In this document: positions 15,902 to 23,154 of the stretch, in pieces
How the letters are laid out: each line of letters starts with the position of its first letter
Position numbering within the stretch: the stretch's first letter is position 1
From: a bacterium
GTDB lineage: Bacteria; Zhuqueibacterota; Zhuqueibacteria; Residuimicrobiales; Residuimicrobiaceae
Reading direction: 5' to 3'
Length of the DNA stretch: 25,612 bases
Assembly (NCBI GenBank): GCA_012523655.1
Contig: JAAYTV010000561.1
Coordinates: forward strand, 1 to 25,612
The notes under the pieces: model-generated
Told to the model about the DNA's origin: nothing
What the model saw: the letters and a program-made list of their open reading frames with translations, nothing else
The model's database searches: none
Position numbers and translations under genes: made by a program

Positions 15902-16636
15902 ATGAGCAAAATCGCTATGTTGATGCTGGGGCTCCTGATCGTTCATACGCTCAGCGCTCAAAACGCGGACGAGATTCTGGCCAGAGTAGACCAGAACCTG
16001 TCGGCCACGAACCGGGTGATGGAATCAGAGATGACCATTCATGGCCGACGCAGCAGCCGTACTCTCACCGCCAAGAGCTATGCCGAGGGAACGAAAAAGT
16101 CCTTTACCGAATACCTCTCCCCCATTGCGGAAAGAGGGACCAAGATGCTCAAGCTCGAAGGCCGGTTATGGATCTATTCGCCGTCCACCGATCGCACCAT
16201 CCAAATCTCCGGCCACCTGCTGCGGCAGTCGGTGATGGGCAGCGACCTTTCTTATGAGGATTTGATGGACGATCGCAAGTTGAGTGAGATTTACCGTGCC
16301 CGATTGGCGGGCGAAGAGCAGGTCGGCGAGCGGGCCGCCTGGGTGCTGGAACTGACGGCTGTGTTGGAGGATGCCGCTTATCCGAAACAGAAGCTCTGGA
16401 TCGACCAGGAGCGTTTTGTGCCGCTCAAGCAGGAGCTGTATGCTAAAAGCGGCAAGCAACTGAAGAGCGTGTTGTATCAGGATGTGAGAAAAATAGACGG
16501 ACGGTGGTTTCCCTGCGCCTGTCTATATAAAGACCTGCTGAAACAGGGCAAAGGAACTGAATGTAAAATCAACCATATCGCTTTTGATCAACCTATTCCG
16601 CCATATCTGTTCACCAAAGCGGCGCTGAAGCAATGA
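15902..16636 (+). CDS. LolA-like outer-membrane lipoprotein-sorting protein
   Basis: A 244-residue periplasmic protein of the LolA-like outer membrane lipoprotein-sorting family. The start at 15902 has AAAGGT upstream. The signal peptide MSKIAMLMLGLLIVHTLSA is cut before Gln20. The mature protein shows the family pattern: ADEILARVDQNL, TKMLKLEGRLWIYSPSTDRT, the diagnostic MGSDLSYEDLMDD (112-124), then KQKLWIDQERFVPLKQELY and DGRWFPCACLYKD. The fold is an open beta half-barrel that shields acyl chains. It ends the five-gene plus-strand run, 18 bases after the second permease, and is the likely carrier between the permeases and the outer-membrane protein. The exact cargo is unproven. Confidence 0.9.
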   Translation: MSKIAMLMLGLLIVHTLSAQNADEILARVDQNLSATNRVMESEMTIHGRRSSRTLTAKSYAEGTKKSFTEYLSPIAERGTKMLKLEGRLWIYSPSTDRTIQISGHLLRQSVMGSDLSYEDLMDDRKLSEIYRARLAGEEQVGERAAWVLELTAVLEDAAYPKQKLWIDQERFVPLKQELYAKSGKQLKSVLYQDVRKIDGRWFPCACLYKDLLKQGKGTECKINHIAFDQPIPPYLFTKAALKQ

Positions 16637-16720
16637 GATTTTCCTTTGGGGAAAATACCCGCCGACTGTGTTGTCCTTCCGCCTCTTTATATCTTCGAAC
16701 ACCAACAAAATATAGATCCG

Positions 16721-16748
16721 AAAAAGCTGCCCTGTCCTTACCGACAGG
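16721..16748 (-). terminator. Intrinsic terminator after the TonB-dependent receptor gene
   Basis: On the minus strand, CCTGTC (16743-16748), a 6-nt loop and GACAGG (16731-16736) are followed by GCAGC and five T (16721-16725), starting 16 bases after the receptor stop codon. Confidence 0.5.
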
Positions 16749-16763
16749 CTGCCTTCGTTCAGC

Positions 16764-18980
16764 TCAATTCAAGCGCACTCCCAAATAAAACCGCCGGCCC
16801 GAGGTCGGTCCCCAGATCAGCGAAGAGTCAAAGTAAGGGCTGAACGGCTCATCCCAAGCCAGGATCGGCTGCTGTTGACGAAAGCCGGTGAGATTTTCAC
16901 CGCCGATATAGAGCTCCAATTTTTTGAGTTTGCGCGTGACCTGGGCAAAAAGCTGCACATAATCGGGCGAATGCTGCCCCAATCGGTAGCTCTCTGGATT
17001 GGCCTCGGTGTTGGGCAGCCGTGTCCTGCCATTGTACTGGGTGGTGACGTCAAACTGCCACTTGCGGTTGGGAACCGTGTAGGAGAGCACCAGCACACCC
17101 TTGTGGCGCGGATTGAGCGGCAGTTCTTTCAGCTGGTCTGCAAAGGTCATGCGCACGTCGTTGAAGCGATAAGCCGCGGTCACATCCATGCCTTTGACTG
17201 CGGTCATCGTCACCTCGATTTGACCACTGTTGGAATAGGAACGACCGTCAAGGTTGTAGAGCAGGATCGCCCGGGGAGTGTGGTCCAGATCCACCACGGT
17301 TTGCTGTAAGAATTCAGTGCGATAGAAATCGATCACCACGTTTCCGGGACGATCCGGCCCCAAGGAGAAATCACGTGTGATCTGCACGCCGGCGTTCCAC
17401 GCCTCCTCGGCCTCGAGCGGTTCCGAGAAGATCACCTCCCTGGCGCTGGCCAAAATTGAGGGACTGTCCATAAACAGATGAGGCACGCGATAGCCCTTGC
17501 CCGCTGAAAGCCGCAGGGAGGTCAACGCATCCATCTGATATCGGAGATGGAAACGCGGAGTGTAAAAAGAACCATAGAGGTTGTGGCGGTCGTAACGGAA
17601 TCCGGACATGACGCTTAGCTGCGAGACGGGCTTGTAGGTGTATTCGACGAAAACGCCGGGCACTTGCTCGTCTGCGGCAAACAGCTGCTGCTGAAAGACC
17701 TCATCGCGCTGGTCCAAGCTGAAAGAGATTCCGGAAGAAACGGTGTAGCGCTGCGCAGATTTTTCATAGATCAGGTTGGCGTGAAGGCTCTTTTCATCAC
17801 CGTCATAACTCTTTCTGCCCCAGAACGACTCCTGGTGATGGTAGAATCCTGAGAGGATCAGGCCAAGACTGCTGCCGCTGGCCAGTGCGCTGCCCGCTTT
17901 GGAAAAGAACTCGTATCGCTGGATTCGGTTGCGTGAGCCGTAGAGCGTATTGGCGGATGGTGGACGGTCAAAGTCGAAATGAGACTGACCGCCGTCGCGG
18001 CGATCCTGCAGGATTCTGAAGCCGAAATGGCCGTCCCGGTTCTCGCCGCTGTACTTCCAGCGATTCATCAGGCTGAGATGGGTCACCAGGGGCATGTCGA
18101 GAAAGGTGTCGTTGTCCTCGTCCCAGCGCTGCCGGTTATAGCTGGCATAGGAGAGGAGCATGGTGGAGACCCGGGGCGACACGCTGGTTGCGCCGGTGAA
18201 GGTCAGCTCGGACCGGCCCATGCTGTTCTGAAACGCGTTGAACGATACCGGTTTCGCCTGTTCGGGCTTGGCCAATTCGATGTTGATCTGGCCGGTGAGA
18301 GATTCATAACCCGTGGCCACTGAGGCGGTGCCCTTGGAGATGTCGATGGCGTCTATCCAGAACCCTGGAATGAACTCCATGCCAAAGGGGCTGATCAGGC
18401 CGCGCATGACCGGATTCTTTTCCACCAGCACCTGAGTGTAAAAACCCGCGAGTCCCAACATCTTGATCCGTTTGGCGCCGCTGACTGCGTCGCTCTGCTC
18501 TACATCCACCGACAGGCTGTTCTCAAAGCTTTCGGCCAGATTGCAGCAGGCCAGGGTGCGCAGGCCCTGACGGGTGATGATCTGGGTGTTCACCTCGGCC
18601 TCGTGCAGGTGATGGGTGTGCGGTTTCTCGCCGGTGATGGTTATTTCGCCATGCCGATGATCCGGCTGAAGGTAGATGGCCAGACCATGCATGCCCGGTC
18701 GCACGCTAAGCGTGTCGGCCGCAAAACCGACATAGTCAGCCACCAGTCGTTCGCTCGACGGAGACAGATCAAGCCGGAAAAAACCCTGGTCATCGGTGGT
18801 AGTGCCGGCCACGGTGTTCAACCAATAAACATTGGCATGGATCAGGGGAAGGGTATCCTGATGAGTTTCATGATAGACGATCCCGTAGATGTGACCGCAG
18901 GTGTAGGTGTCCTTTTCCTGGGCGAACAGCGCGGTGCACCCAGCCAGCCAGAGCGTTACAACAAGCATGAATGCTTTCAT
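16764..18980 (-). CDS. TonB-dependent receptor, probable metal type
   Basis: A 738-residue outer-membrane receptor. The start at 18980 has AGAGAGG 6 bases upstream, then signal MKAFMLVVTLWLAGCTALFA; the LAGC could be a lipobox but cutting after ALFA is more usual for this family. Residues about 25-107 are a carboxypeptidase-D-like beta sandwich (NTVAGTTTDDQGFFRLDL), followed by a His-rich linker (HRHGEITITGEKPHTHHLH, 108-126), a plug with Cys-Cys at 145-146 (LACCNLAESFENSLSVDV) and GTASVATGYESLTGQINIEL, then a 22-strand-type barrel ending FYLGVRLN. The His and Cys-Cys segments suggest metal or metallophore handling, probably copper or another soft metal (inference). It lies 93 bases after the Cys-rich gene and likely shares its transcript. 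Confidence 0.88.
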   Translation of the reverse strand: MKAFMLVVTLWLAGCTALFAQEKDTYTCGHIYGIVYHETHQDTLPLIHANVYWLNTVAGTTTDDQGFFRLDLSPSSERLVADYVGFAADTLSVRPGMHGLAIYLQPDHRHGEITITGEKPHTHHLHEAEVNTQIITRQGLRTLACCNLAESFENSLSVDVEQSDAVSGAKRIKMLGLAGFYTQVLVEKNPVMRGLISPFGMEFIPGFWIDAIDISKGTASVATGYESLTGQINIELAKPEQAKPVSFNAFQNSMGRSELTFTGATSVSPRVSTMLLSYASYNRQRWDEDNDTFLDMPLVTHLSLMNRWKYSGENRDGHFGFRILQDRRDGGQSHFDFDRPPSANTLYGSRNRIQRYEFFSKAGSALASGSSLGLILSGFYHHQESFWGRKSYDGDEKSLHANLIYEKSAQRYTVSSGISFSLDQRDEVFQQQLFAADEQVPGVFVEYTYKPVSQLSVMSGFRYDRHNLYGSFYTPRFHLRYQMDALTSLRLSAGKGYRVPHLFMDSPSILASAREVIFSEPLEAEEAWNAGVQITRDFSLGPDRPGNVVIDFYRTEFLQQTVVDLDHTPRAILLYNLDGRSYSNSGQIEVTMTAVKGMDVTAAYRFNDVRMTFADQLKELPLNPRHKGVLVLSYTVPNRKWQFDVTTQYNGRTRLPNTEANPESYRLGQHSPDYVQLFAQVTRKLKKLELYIGGENLTGFRQQQPILAWDEPFSPYFDSSLIWGPTSGRRFYLGVRLN

Positions 18981-19073
18981 GGCAAACCTCTCTCATGAAA
19001 AATGAACGGTTTGATGCGATGGTCGGCGTATTTTTGCCGGCCTGTTTTTGAAAATGAGAGATTTGCTTCGCAA

Positions 19074-19511
19074 TCAATTAAGCAGAGGAAGACAGAGCTG
19101 TGGAGCAGCGAATGAAAACAGGGTGCGAGCAGAGAACACGGGTCTACTGTTCTTCTTCGCAGGGAGAAAAAAAGCGGGAACCATCGTAAGCAGGGAAGGG
19201 GATGGCGTTGCAGGCGCGGTCTCTTCCATTCGATTGAAGCGACTGACCAGCTCGCAGCATCCTGGTGTGGATAAAGACGGACCGCTAGAATCCGGGTTAT
19301 CCGGTGTCCCATGGAAAATGGGCAAACCACAGGAAGCATGTTCTCCCGCCGGTTCTGTTGCGCAGCAACATTGCTCCGCAACGTTCCGAACTTGGGCATG
19401 CTTCCGGCAGTGGTGTTCGATTCCGGCAAAGCCGATGGAGGCCATGAGATGGATCAGGGCGATCATCGCCGGCAGTGCTTTTTTACTGATTTGTTTGATA
19501 AACAGAAACAT
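19074..19511 (-). CDS. Small exported Cys-rich protein (HYC_CC_PP-like)
   Basis: A 145-residue protein with an N-terminal hydrophobic segment (KALPAMIALIHLMASIGFAG) serving as signal or anchor. Cysteine clusters follow: HHC (33-35), CCC (48-50), C61 and CC (85-86), then a Pro/Ser-rich stretch and a C-terminal region ending LCLPLLN. The order H-x-C, Cys-Cys and proline segment recalls the HYC_CC_PP family of small proteins found beside TonB-dependent receptors in Bacteroidota, and here it precedes just such a receptor. ATG at 19511 is preferred over GTG at 19541 because the predicted transcript starts near 19545; neither has a good ribosome binding site. Probable metal binding in the periplasm (inference). 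Confidence 0.65.
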   Translation of the reverse strand: MFLFIKQISKKALPAMIALIHLMASIGFAGIEHHCRKHAQVRNVAEQCCCATEPAGEHASCGLPIFHGTPDNPDSSGPSLSTPGCCELVSRFNRMEETAPATPSPSLLTMVPAFFLPAKKNSRPVFSARTLFSFAAPQLCLPLLN

Positions 19512-19551
19512 TTTTGACCAACGCCGATTCGTGCCAATCACTTTTCAATCA

Positions 19552-19580
19552 ATAATAGTAATTTCGGCCTCAAAGGTAAA
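19552..19580 (-). promoter_or_regulatory. Candidate promoter of the Cys-rich protein and receptor genes
   Basis: On the minus strand, TTTACC (19575-19580), a 17-base spacer and TATTAT (19552-19557) lie about 40 bases ahead of the ATG at 19511. The -10 matches consensus at 5 of 6 positions; the -35 is weaker. No metal-regulator operator was recognised. Confidence 0.4.
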
Positions 19581-19708
19581 CAGTATTTTTTCAATTACAG
19601 GGCAGCTGTCGAAAATTGTGGCAGGCACTTGGCCGGTTGGGCTTTATTGGTTTTTTTGAACCAGAACAGCAGATCCGAGTCCTCGCCGATACAAGTGGGT
19701 GAAATAGG

Positions 19709-20191
19709 TTAAAACGATTTAATTGATTTCAAAATCCGTCGACGCTTCATATTTTTCAGTCTTTTAGCCATCTCCAGCGATGTCCTGTGGCCGTTCTTTT
19801 TTAGGGAGGGCTCGTGCAGAGATGTTCGGGCGATTCGGGCAATGGCCCGGTATTTTCCTTTCGCTAGCCCCTGAGGAGGTCCAAAGGGGCCGCCCACGAA
19901 TGTCTTGTTGCGGACAATGGTCTCGTCCCGACCAATCATAGTATCGTCAGCCTGCTTGACTTCCACAGTGATCTCGACGCCATCGGGAAGGTTGGTGGAT
20001 CCTTGAATAAGCGGAGTCGTCTGATCGATATATTCGATGTTCAATCGGATCCTGGCTGTGCGGATTTGCGCAGAGGAAGCTCGGCCGTCTTGCAGTTCAT
20101 CGTCGTCTTTTACAGTGCACCCGGTGAGTGAAAAAACAGTGAAGAGGAGCGCCCATGCAGGCCAAATAGTGGATATTTTTTTTCTTTCAAG
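19709..20191 (-). CDS. Lipoprotein with disrupted start
   Basis: The frame encodes a lipoprotein of about 160 residues. A hydrophobic stretch (STIWPAWALLFTVFSLTGC) ends in the lipobox LTGC, with the lipidated Cys codon at 20117-20119, followed by acidic KDDDEL. The mature part (LNIEYIDQTTPLIQGSTNLP, then DGVEITVEVKQ, TFVGGPFGPPQGLAKGKYRA) looks like a small beta-sandwich domain, with a basic C-terminal tail. No usable start is in frame: the ATG at 20198-20200, well placed behind AAAGGGGG, is followed by AAA and then TGA (20192-20194). A TTG at 20188-20190 is out of phase and would connect only if the A8 tract (20176-20183 on the minus strand) gained one A. Pseudogene, sequencing error, phase variation and slippage are all possible. 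The shorter TTG start at 20044 would lack the lipobox. Confidence 0.6.
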   Translation of the reverse strand, partial: LERKKISTIWPAWALLFTVFSLTGCTVKDDDELQDGRASSAQIRTARIRLNIEYIDQTTPLIQGSTNLPDGVEITVEVKQADDTMIGRDETIVRNKTFVGGPFGPPQGLAKGKYRAIARIARTSLHEPSLKKNGHRTSLEMAKRLKNMKRRRILKSIKSF

Positions 20192-20300
20192 TCATTTCAT
20201 CTTTCCCCCTTTATCGTTGATGGATGATTGGTGGACTGCCTTTGACTGGTATAGCAGCGATTGGGATGGCTGAGGCGCTCAGGAAGCCTAGATTGAAAAT

Positions 20301-20325
20301 CGGTCTTTTCTGATAAAGAAAGGCC
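20301..20325 (-). terminator. Candidate terminator of the four-helix membrane protein gene
   Basis: On the minus strand, CGGCCTTTCT and AGAAAAGACCG pair with one bulge around a short TTATC loop and are followed by ATTTTC, 25-50 bases beyond the stop codon. The T-run is short. Confidence 0.35.
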
Positions 20326-20348
20326 GGTTCGGCATATTGGTGATTTAC

Positions 20349-20744
20349 TCAGGATCGCCGCAGCTTGAAAAAGACATAGGGGCCGATAAAAGTCCAGATC
20401 AACACCAGCAACCACAATCGCCCCTTGAGCAGGTTATAGTCGGCGAACAATTTTGACCAAGGGTGTCCCATGATAAAATGGCCGAAGAGAAATTCAAAGG
20501 CGATAGCCAGGATCGTCCAGATGCCGCCGATCAGCAGGGCCTGCCGGGCCGAGGAGATTGGGAAAATGAGCGACAAAACCCAGAAATAGAGGCCAAAGAG
20601 ACAGATGCCGGTCAAGGTGGACAGCTGGTGGGCGGACAGTTCGCTCATGAAGCGGGCGTATCCGGCTGTTCTCAGGCCGCCGTTCAGAATGGCTAGAAAG
20701 ACCAGGCCGATCCAGGCAAGCGAATAGATGGTGGTGATTTTCAC
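20349..20744 (-). CDS. Four-helix integral membrane protein
   Basis: A 131-residue membrane protein. The GTG at 20742-20744 is chosen because AAGGAG lies 7 bases upstream; the frame continues to 20801 without a better signal. Four hydrophobic helices are visible: IYSLAWIGLVFLAILNGGL, LTGICLFGLYFWVLSLIFPI, ALLIGGIWTILAIAFEFLFG and LLVLIWTFIGPYVFFKL. A conserved-looking loop GHPWSKLFADYNLLKGRLW lies before the last helix. The pattern is known from uncharacterised bacterial membrane proteins in which a G-x-x-x-L/F-x-Y-[DN]-[LV]-x-x-GRLW motif recurs (recall). No function is known. It appears to be transcribed alone. Confidence 0.75.
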   Translation of the reverse strand: MKITTIYSLAWIGLVFLAILNGGLRTAGYARFMSELSAHQLSTLTGICLFGLYFWVLSLIFPISSARQALLIGGIWTILAIAFEFLFGHFIMGHPWSKLFADYNLLKGRLWLLVLIWTFIGPYVFFKLRRS

Positions 20745-20801
20745 GGCTTTTCTCCTTCGTGTGATGGATAGCTGCAGTGCCGGCCAGATTGCTTTGTTCA
20801 C

Positions 20802-21133
20802 CCTGCGAACACCCTTTTCATGAAAAAATGACGGGTTGCTTTAAAACTCGTTGCGCCGCGTTTTTTTCTGCAACAAGAGGCTAATGTGCATTAACCTGGC
20901 GGGAATCATGCCATCAAAGAGGAGATGCCCCCAACAGAAAAACCACCGGCGCCGCCGGGTCACTGTTCATTCCTGTGGCTGTAATTTACTAAACAGGGAA
21001 ACGGAAATCAAGCCTATAAACAAATGATAAATCGCGCCTCTTTTCCGGCTAGGGTGAAAAAGGCGGTCAATGCGAGTAACATACCTCCATGAGGTGATAT
21101 TCAACAAATAGCCCCAAAGAGTGTCATTGCGCT
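20802..21133. other. Intergenic region without recognised features
   Basis: About 330 bases between two minus-strand genes. No protein-like frame, clear promoter or strong hairpin was recognised; a CCGGCGCCGCCGG palindrome-like patch lies near 20945-20965. Confidence 0.5.
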
Positions 21134-22768
21134 TCAGCGGCCTATTTTCAGCAGCGGCATCAATGCGGGATCTATGTTGAACAGCTGCCGGGTGTCTCCC
21201 TTTTCAGCCACGAACAGCCGGATTCGGTGCCCCTGTCTGGTGCTGAATGTGCGGATGCCCTGCTGCAGGACATAGCGCAAACCCGGATCCTCGATCCGTT
21301 CGCCGGATCGTGCCAGCACCAGATGGACGCCGAACCATTCCGGCTGGTCCGGAAACACCCATTCGTCGAACACGATGGGCCGGGGATGATAACGCGGGCT
21401 GGAGGTGGTGCGATGTTTCAGCGTCAAGGGGCAGACGCTCAGTTTGTCCTCCTGCACGGCAAAGGGAAATACGTGCAGTTCATAGCCATAGGCCTCCAGC
21501 ATCAGATGGTCTGCAGCGCTGGATTTCACTGTCCATTTGTCGGACAAGCCGAGTCCGAACTCACCAAAGGTTTCGCGGTACTCGGCCATATTGCCGCGCC
21601 ATTGAGTGAGATGCCAGAGCGCGGGCAGGCGATTATAGACGCATAGCGTCGAGGTCCCGATCTGATCCGTATAGCCGTTCACCGGCGTATTGGACCCCTG
21701 AATAAAAGCCACCGCCCGTTCCTTTTCATTTTTACCCACCGCGGTCAGGCAATGAATCTGCTGTTGAAAACAGGCGCCGCCGGTCATGCTGCCCATGGCG
21801 GCGTCGACCAGCTGATAGGATTGGAACAGGAACGGTGCGGCCGCCGCTTTGCCTGTCACCACAAAGGGATAGGTGCGCTGCTGATTGATCTCCAGCGCTT
21901 TTTGCGGGGGCACATAATCCACCGGCGTTGCGGTCAGCACGGCCGAACGTGCATCCGCCTCTTTGAGAAACACGCGATAGTCCCGGCTGATGCCGGTCAC
22001 CGGCAGTTTCAGCAAGGGGTGAGTGATGGCTGACTGCAGGAGATAGACATGGTCCATGATCTCTTTGCTCTCTTTTTCAATACGTCGGTCATGACAGAAA
22101 TCATGGATGTCGAACAGCGCTTTAAAGATCACATGGTTGTATCCGGGCGAGGCAAATTCGTCGATGCCGTAAAAAGAAATGTGATTGTACCAACGCGTCC
22201 ATTGGCTCCGCGCCATCCATTGCAGGCGGGCGTCGTCAAAACGCTCGCCTGACAGCATCAAAGTCTGCACCCACAGACAAAAGATGTTGCTGTAGGCGGT
22301 AAAATCCCTGCCGATGTCGAACACCTCGGTATCCCAGCGGCGTTTGGCCGCTTCCAGCAAGCGACGGCAGGATAGGAGATACCGGCTTCGTGTGGCTGCC
22401 GACATTTTATTTTGCTGCTCCCACAAATTGCGCAACATGTCATGGCTGCGGAACAACGCCACATTGAGATCGCCGATCTCTCTGCCTTCACTCCAGGGCC
22501 ATTGCCCAAAGACTGTGGAGGACGAGTCGGTATTTTGCAGCGCGATGAACCGGTTCAGCAGGCTGTCGGCCCTGCGGCAGTCGGCTTCATCCCCGCTGCG
22601 ATAGAACAGCCAAGCGTTGGCCGGCAGGGCTGCGCATCGGCCGTCCAGCCAGGCCTGTTGCAGGTCGGCCAGCTCTTTCTTTTCATCCTGCGTCAACTCT
22701 TGCGGCAGTACAGCCGTTGCCAGCCAAAGGCTGCACACCATAGTCGCCAATCTCGTGGTATATTTCAT
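21134..22768 (-). CDS. Secreted alpha/alpha-toroid-like protein, unknown function
   Basis: A 544-residue exported protein. The start at 22768 follows AGGAG by 8 bases; the signal peptide is MKYTTRLATMVCSLWLATAVLP. Residues about 25-280 are helical and aromatic-rich (FGQWPWSEGREIGDLNVALF; AYSNIFCLWVQTLMLSGERF; ISFYGIDEFASPGYNHVIFK), as in the toroid of heparinase-type polysaccharide lyases and related glycan enzymes. The rest (about 290-544) is beta-rich with motifs such as HPRPIVFDEWVFPDQPEWF. The EFASPGYNHV and ARSQWTRWYNHISFYG segments might form an active cleft, but no family-defining catalytic set was recognised. It is divergent from the GxGYxYP gene across overlapping promoters. A role in polysaccharide processing is plausible but unproven. 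Confidence 0.7.
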   Translation of the reverse strand: MKYTTRLATMVCSLWLATAVLPQELTQDEKKELADLQQAWLDGRCAALPANAWLFYRSGDEADCRRADSLLNRFIALQNTDSSSTVFGQWPWSEGREIGDLNVALFRSHDMLRNLWEQQNKMSAATRSRYLLSCRRLLEAAKRRWDTEVFDIGRDFTAYSNIFCLWVQTLMLSGERFDDARLQWMARSQWTRWYNHISFYGIDEFASPGYNHVIFKALFDIHDFCHDRRIEKESKEIMDHVYLLQSAITHPLLKLPVTGISRDYRVFLKEADARSAVLTATPVDYVPPQKALEINQQRTYPFVVTGKAAAAPFLFQSYQLVDAAMGSMTGGACFQQQIHCLTAVGKNEKERAVAFIQGSNTPVNGYTDQIGTSTLCVYNRLPALWHLTQWRGNMAEYRETFGEFGLGLSDKWTVKSSAADHLMLEAYGYELHVFPFAVQEDKLSVCPLTLKHRTTSSPRYHPRPIVFDEWVFPDQPEWFGVHLVLARSGERIEDPGLRYVLQQGIRTFSTRQGHRIRLFVAEKGDTRQLFNIDPALMPLLKIGR

Positions 22769-22808
22769 CCTTTTTTCTCCTGCCGATCAACCGGCGTCTG
22801 TTACGACG

Positions 22809-22836
22809 AATATATAATTTAATAGTTGAATGTCAA
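22809..22836 (-). promoter_or_regulatory. Promoter of the toroid-like protein gene
   Basis: On the minus strand, TTGACA (22831-22836), a 16-base spacer and TATATT (22809-22814) form a near-consensus promoter about 40 bases before the start at 22768. Confidence 0.6.
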
Positions 22837-22854
22837 GCGGTTTTAAGCTATTTT
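22826..22854 (+). promoter_or_regulatory. Divergent promoter toward the GxGYxYP gene
   Basis: TTGAAT (22826-22831), a 17-base spacer and TATTTT (22849-22854) point right. The -35 box shares a base with the -35 box of the opposing promoter, so the two cannot easily be occupied at once. The leader to the start at 23155 is long, about 290 bases. Confidence 0.4.
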
Positions 22855-22919
22855 GAGTACGATGGATTTGTTCAAGACCGACAAACCCGGTGGCAACGCA
22901 AGAAATCCGGTTAGACAGG

Positions 22920-23078
22920 ATGAGGTCAAGTCTTCACATACTTTGGGTCGGCCCGGCTATTGATCTGCTGCTGACGCTTTGTGCTGCGCCGCAGGCCCAA
23001 GTTCCGGTCAAGCTGCGCGAGAGCGGCAAAGATCATGGCAGAGGAAGGATGCGATTGCTGCAACCGTTTCGGCCCTAA
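22920..23078 (+). CDS. Possible short secreted peptide or 5' gene remnant
   Basis: A 52-codon frame (MRSSLHILWVGPAIDLLLTL, then CAAPQAQVPVKLRE, ending LQPFRP) has a signal-peptide-like start with APQAQ cleavage context. Its ribosome binding site (ACAGG directly before ATG) is poorly placed. It lies in the leader of the GxGYxYP gene. It could be the severed front of a lost secreted protein or chance. Confidence 0.2.
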   Translation: MRSSLHILWVGPAIDLLLTLCAAPQAQVPVKLRESGKDHGRGRMRLLQPFRP

Positions 23079-23154
23079 CTTTTTCAGTATCATCAGACAC
23101 ACCGGTCACAGACGATCCTCTACCATCATCCCTATTCAGCGGAGCGAGGAGTGT

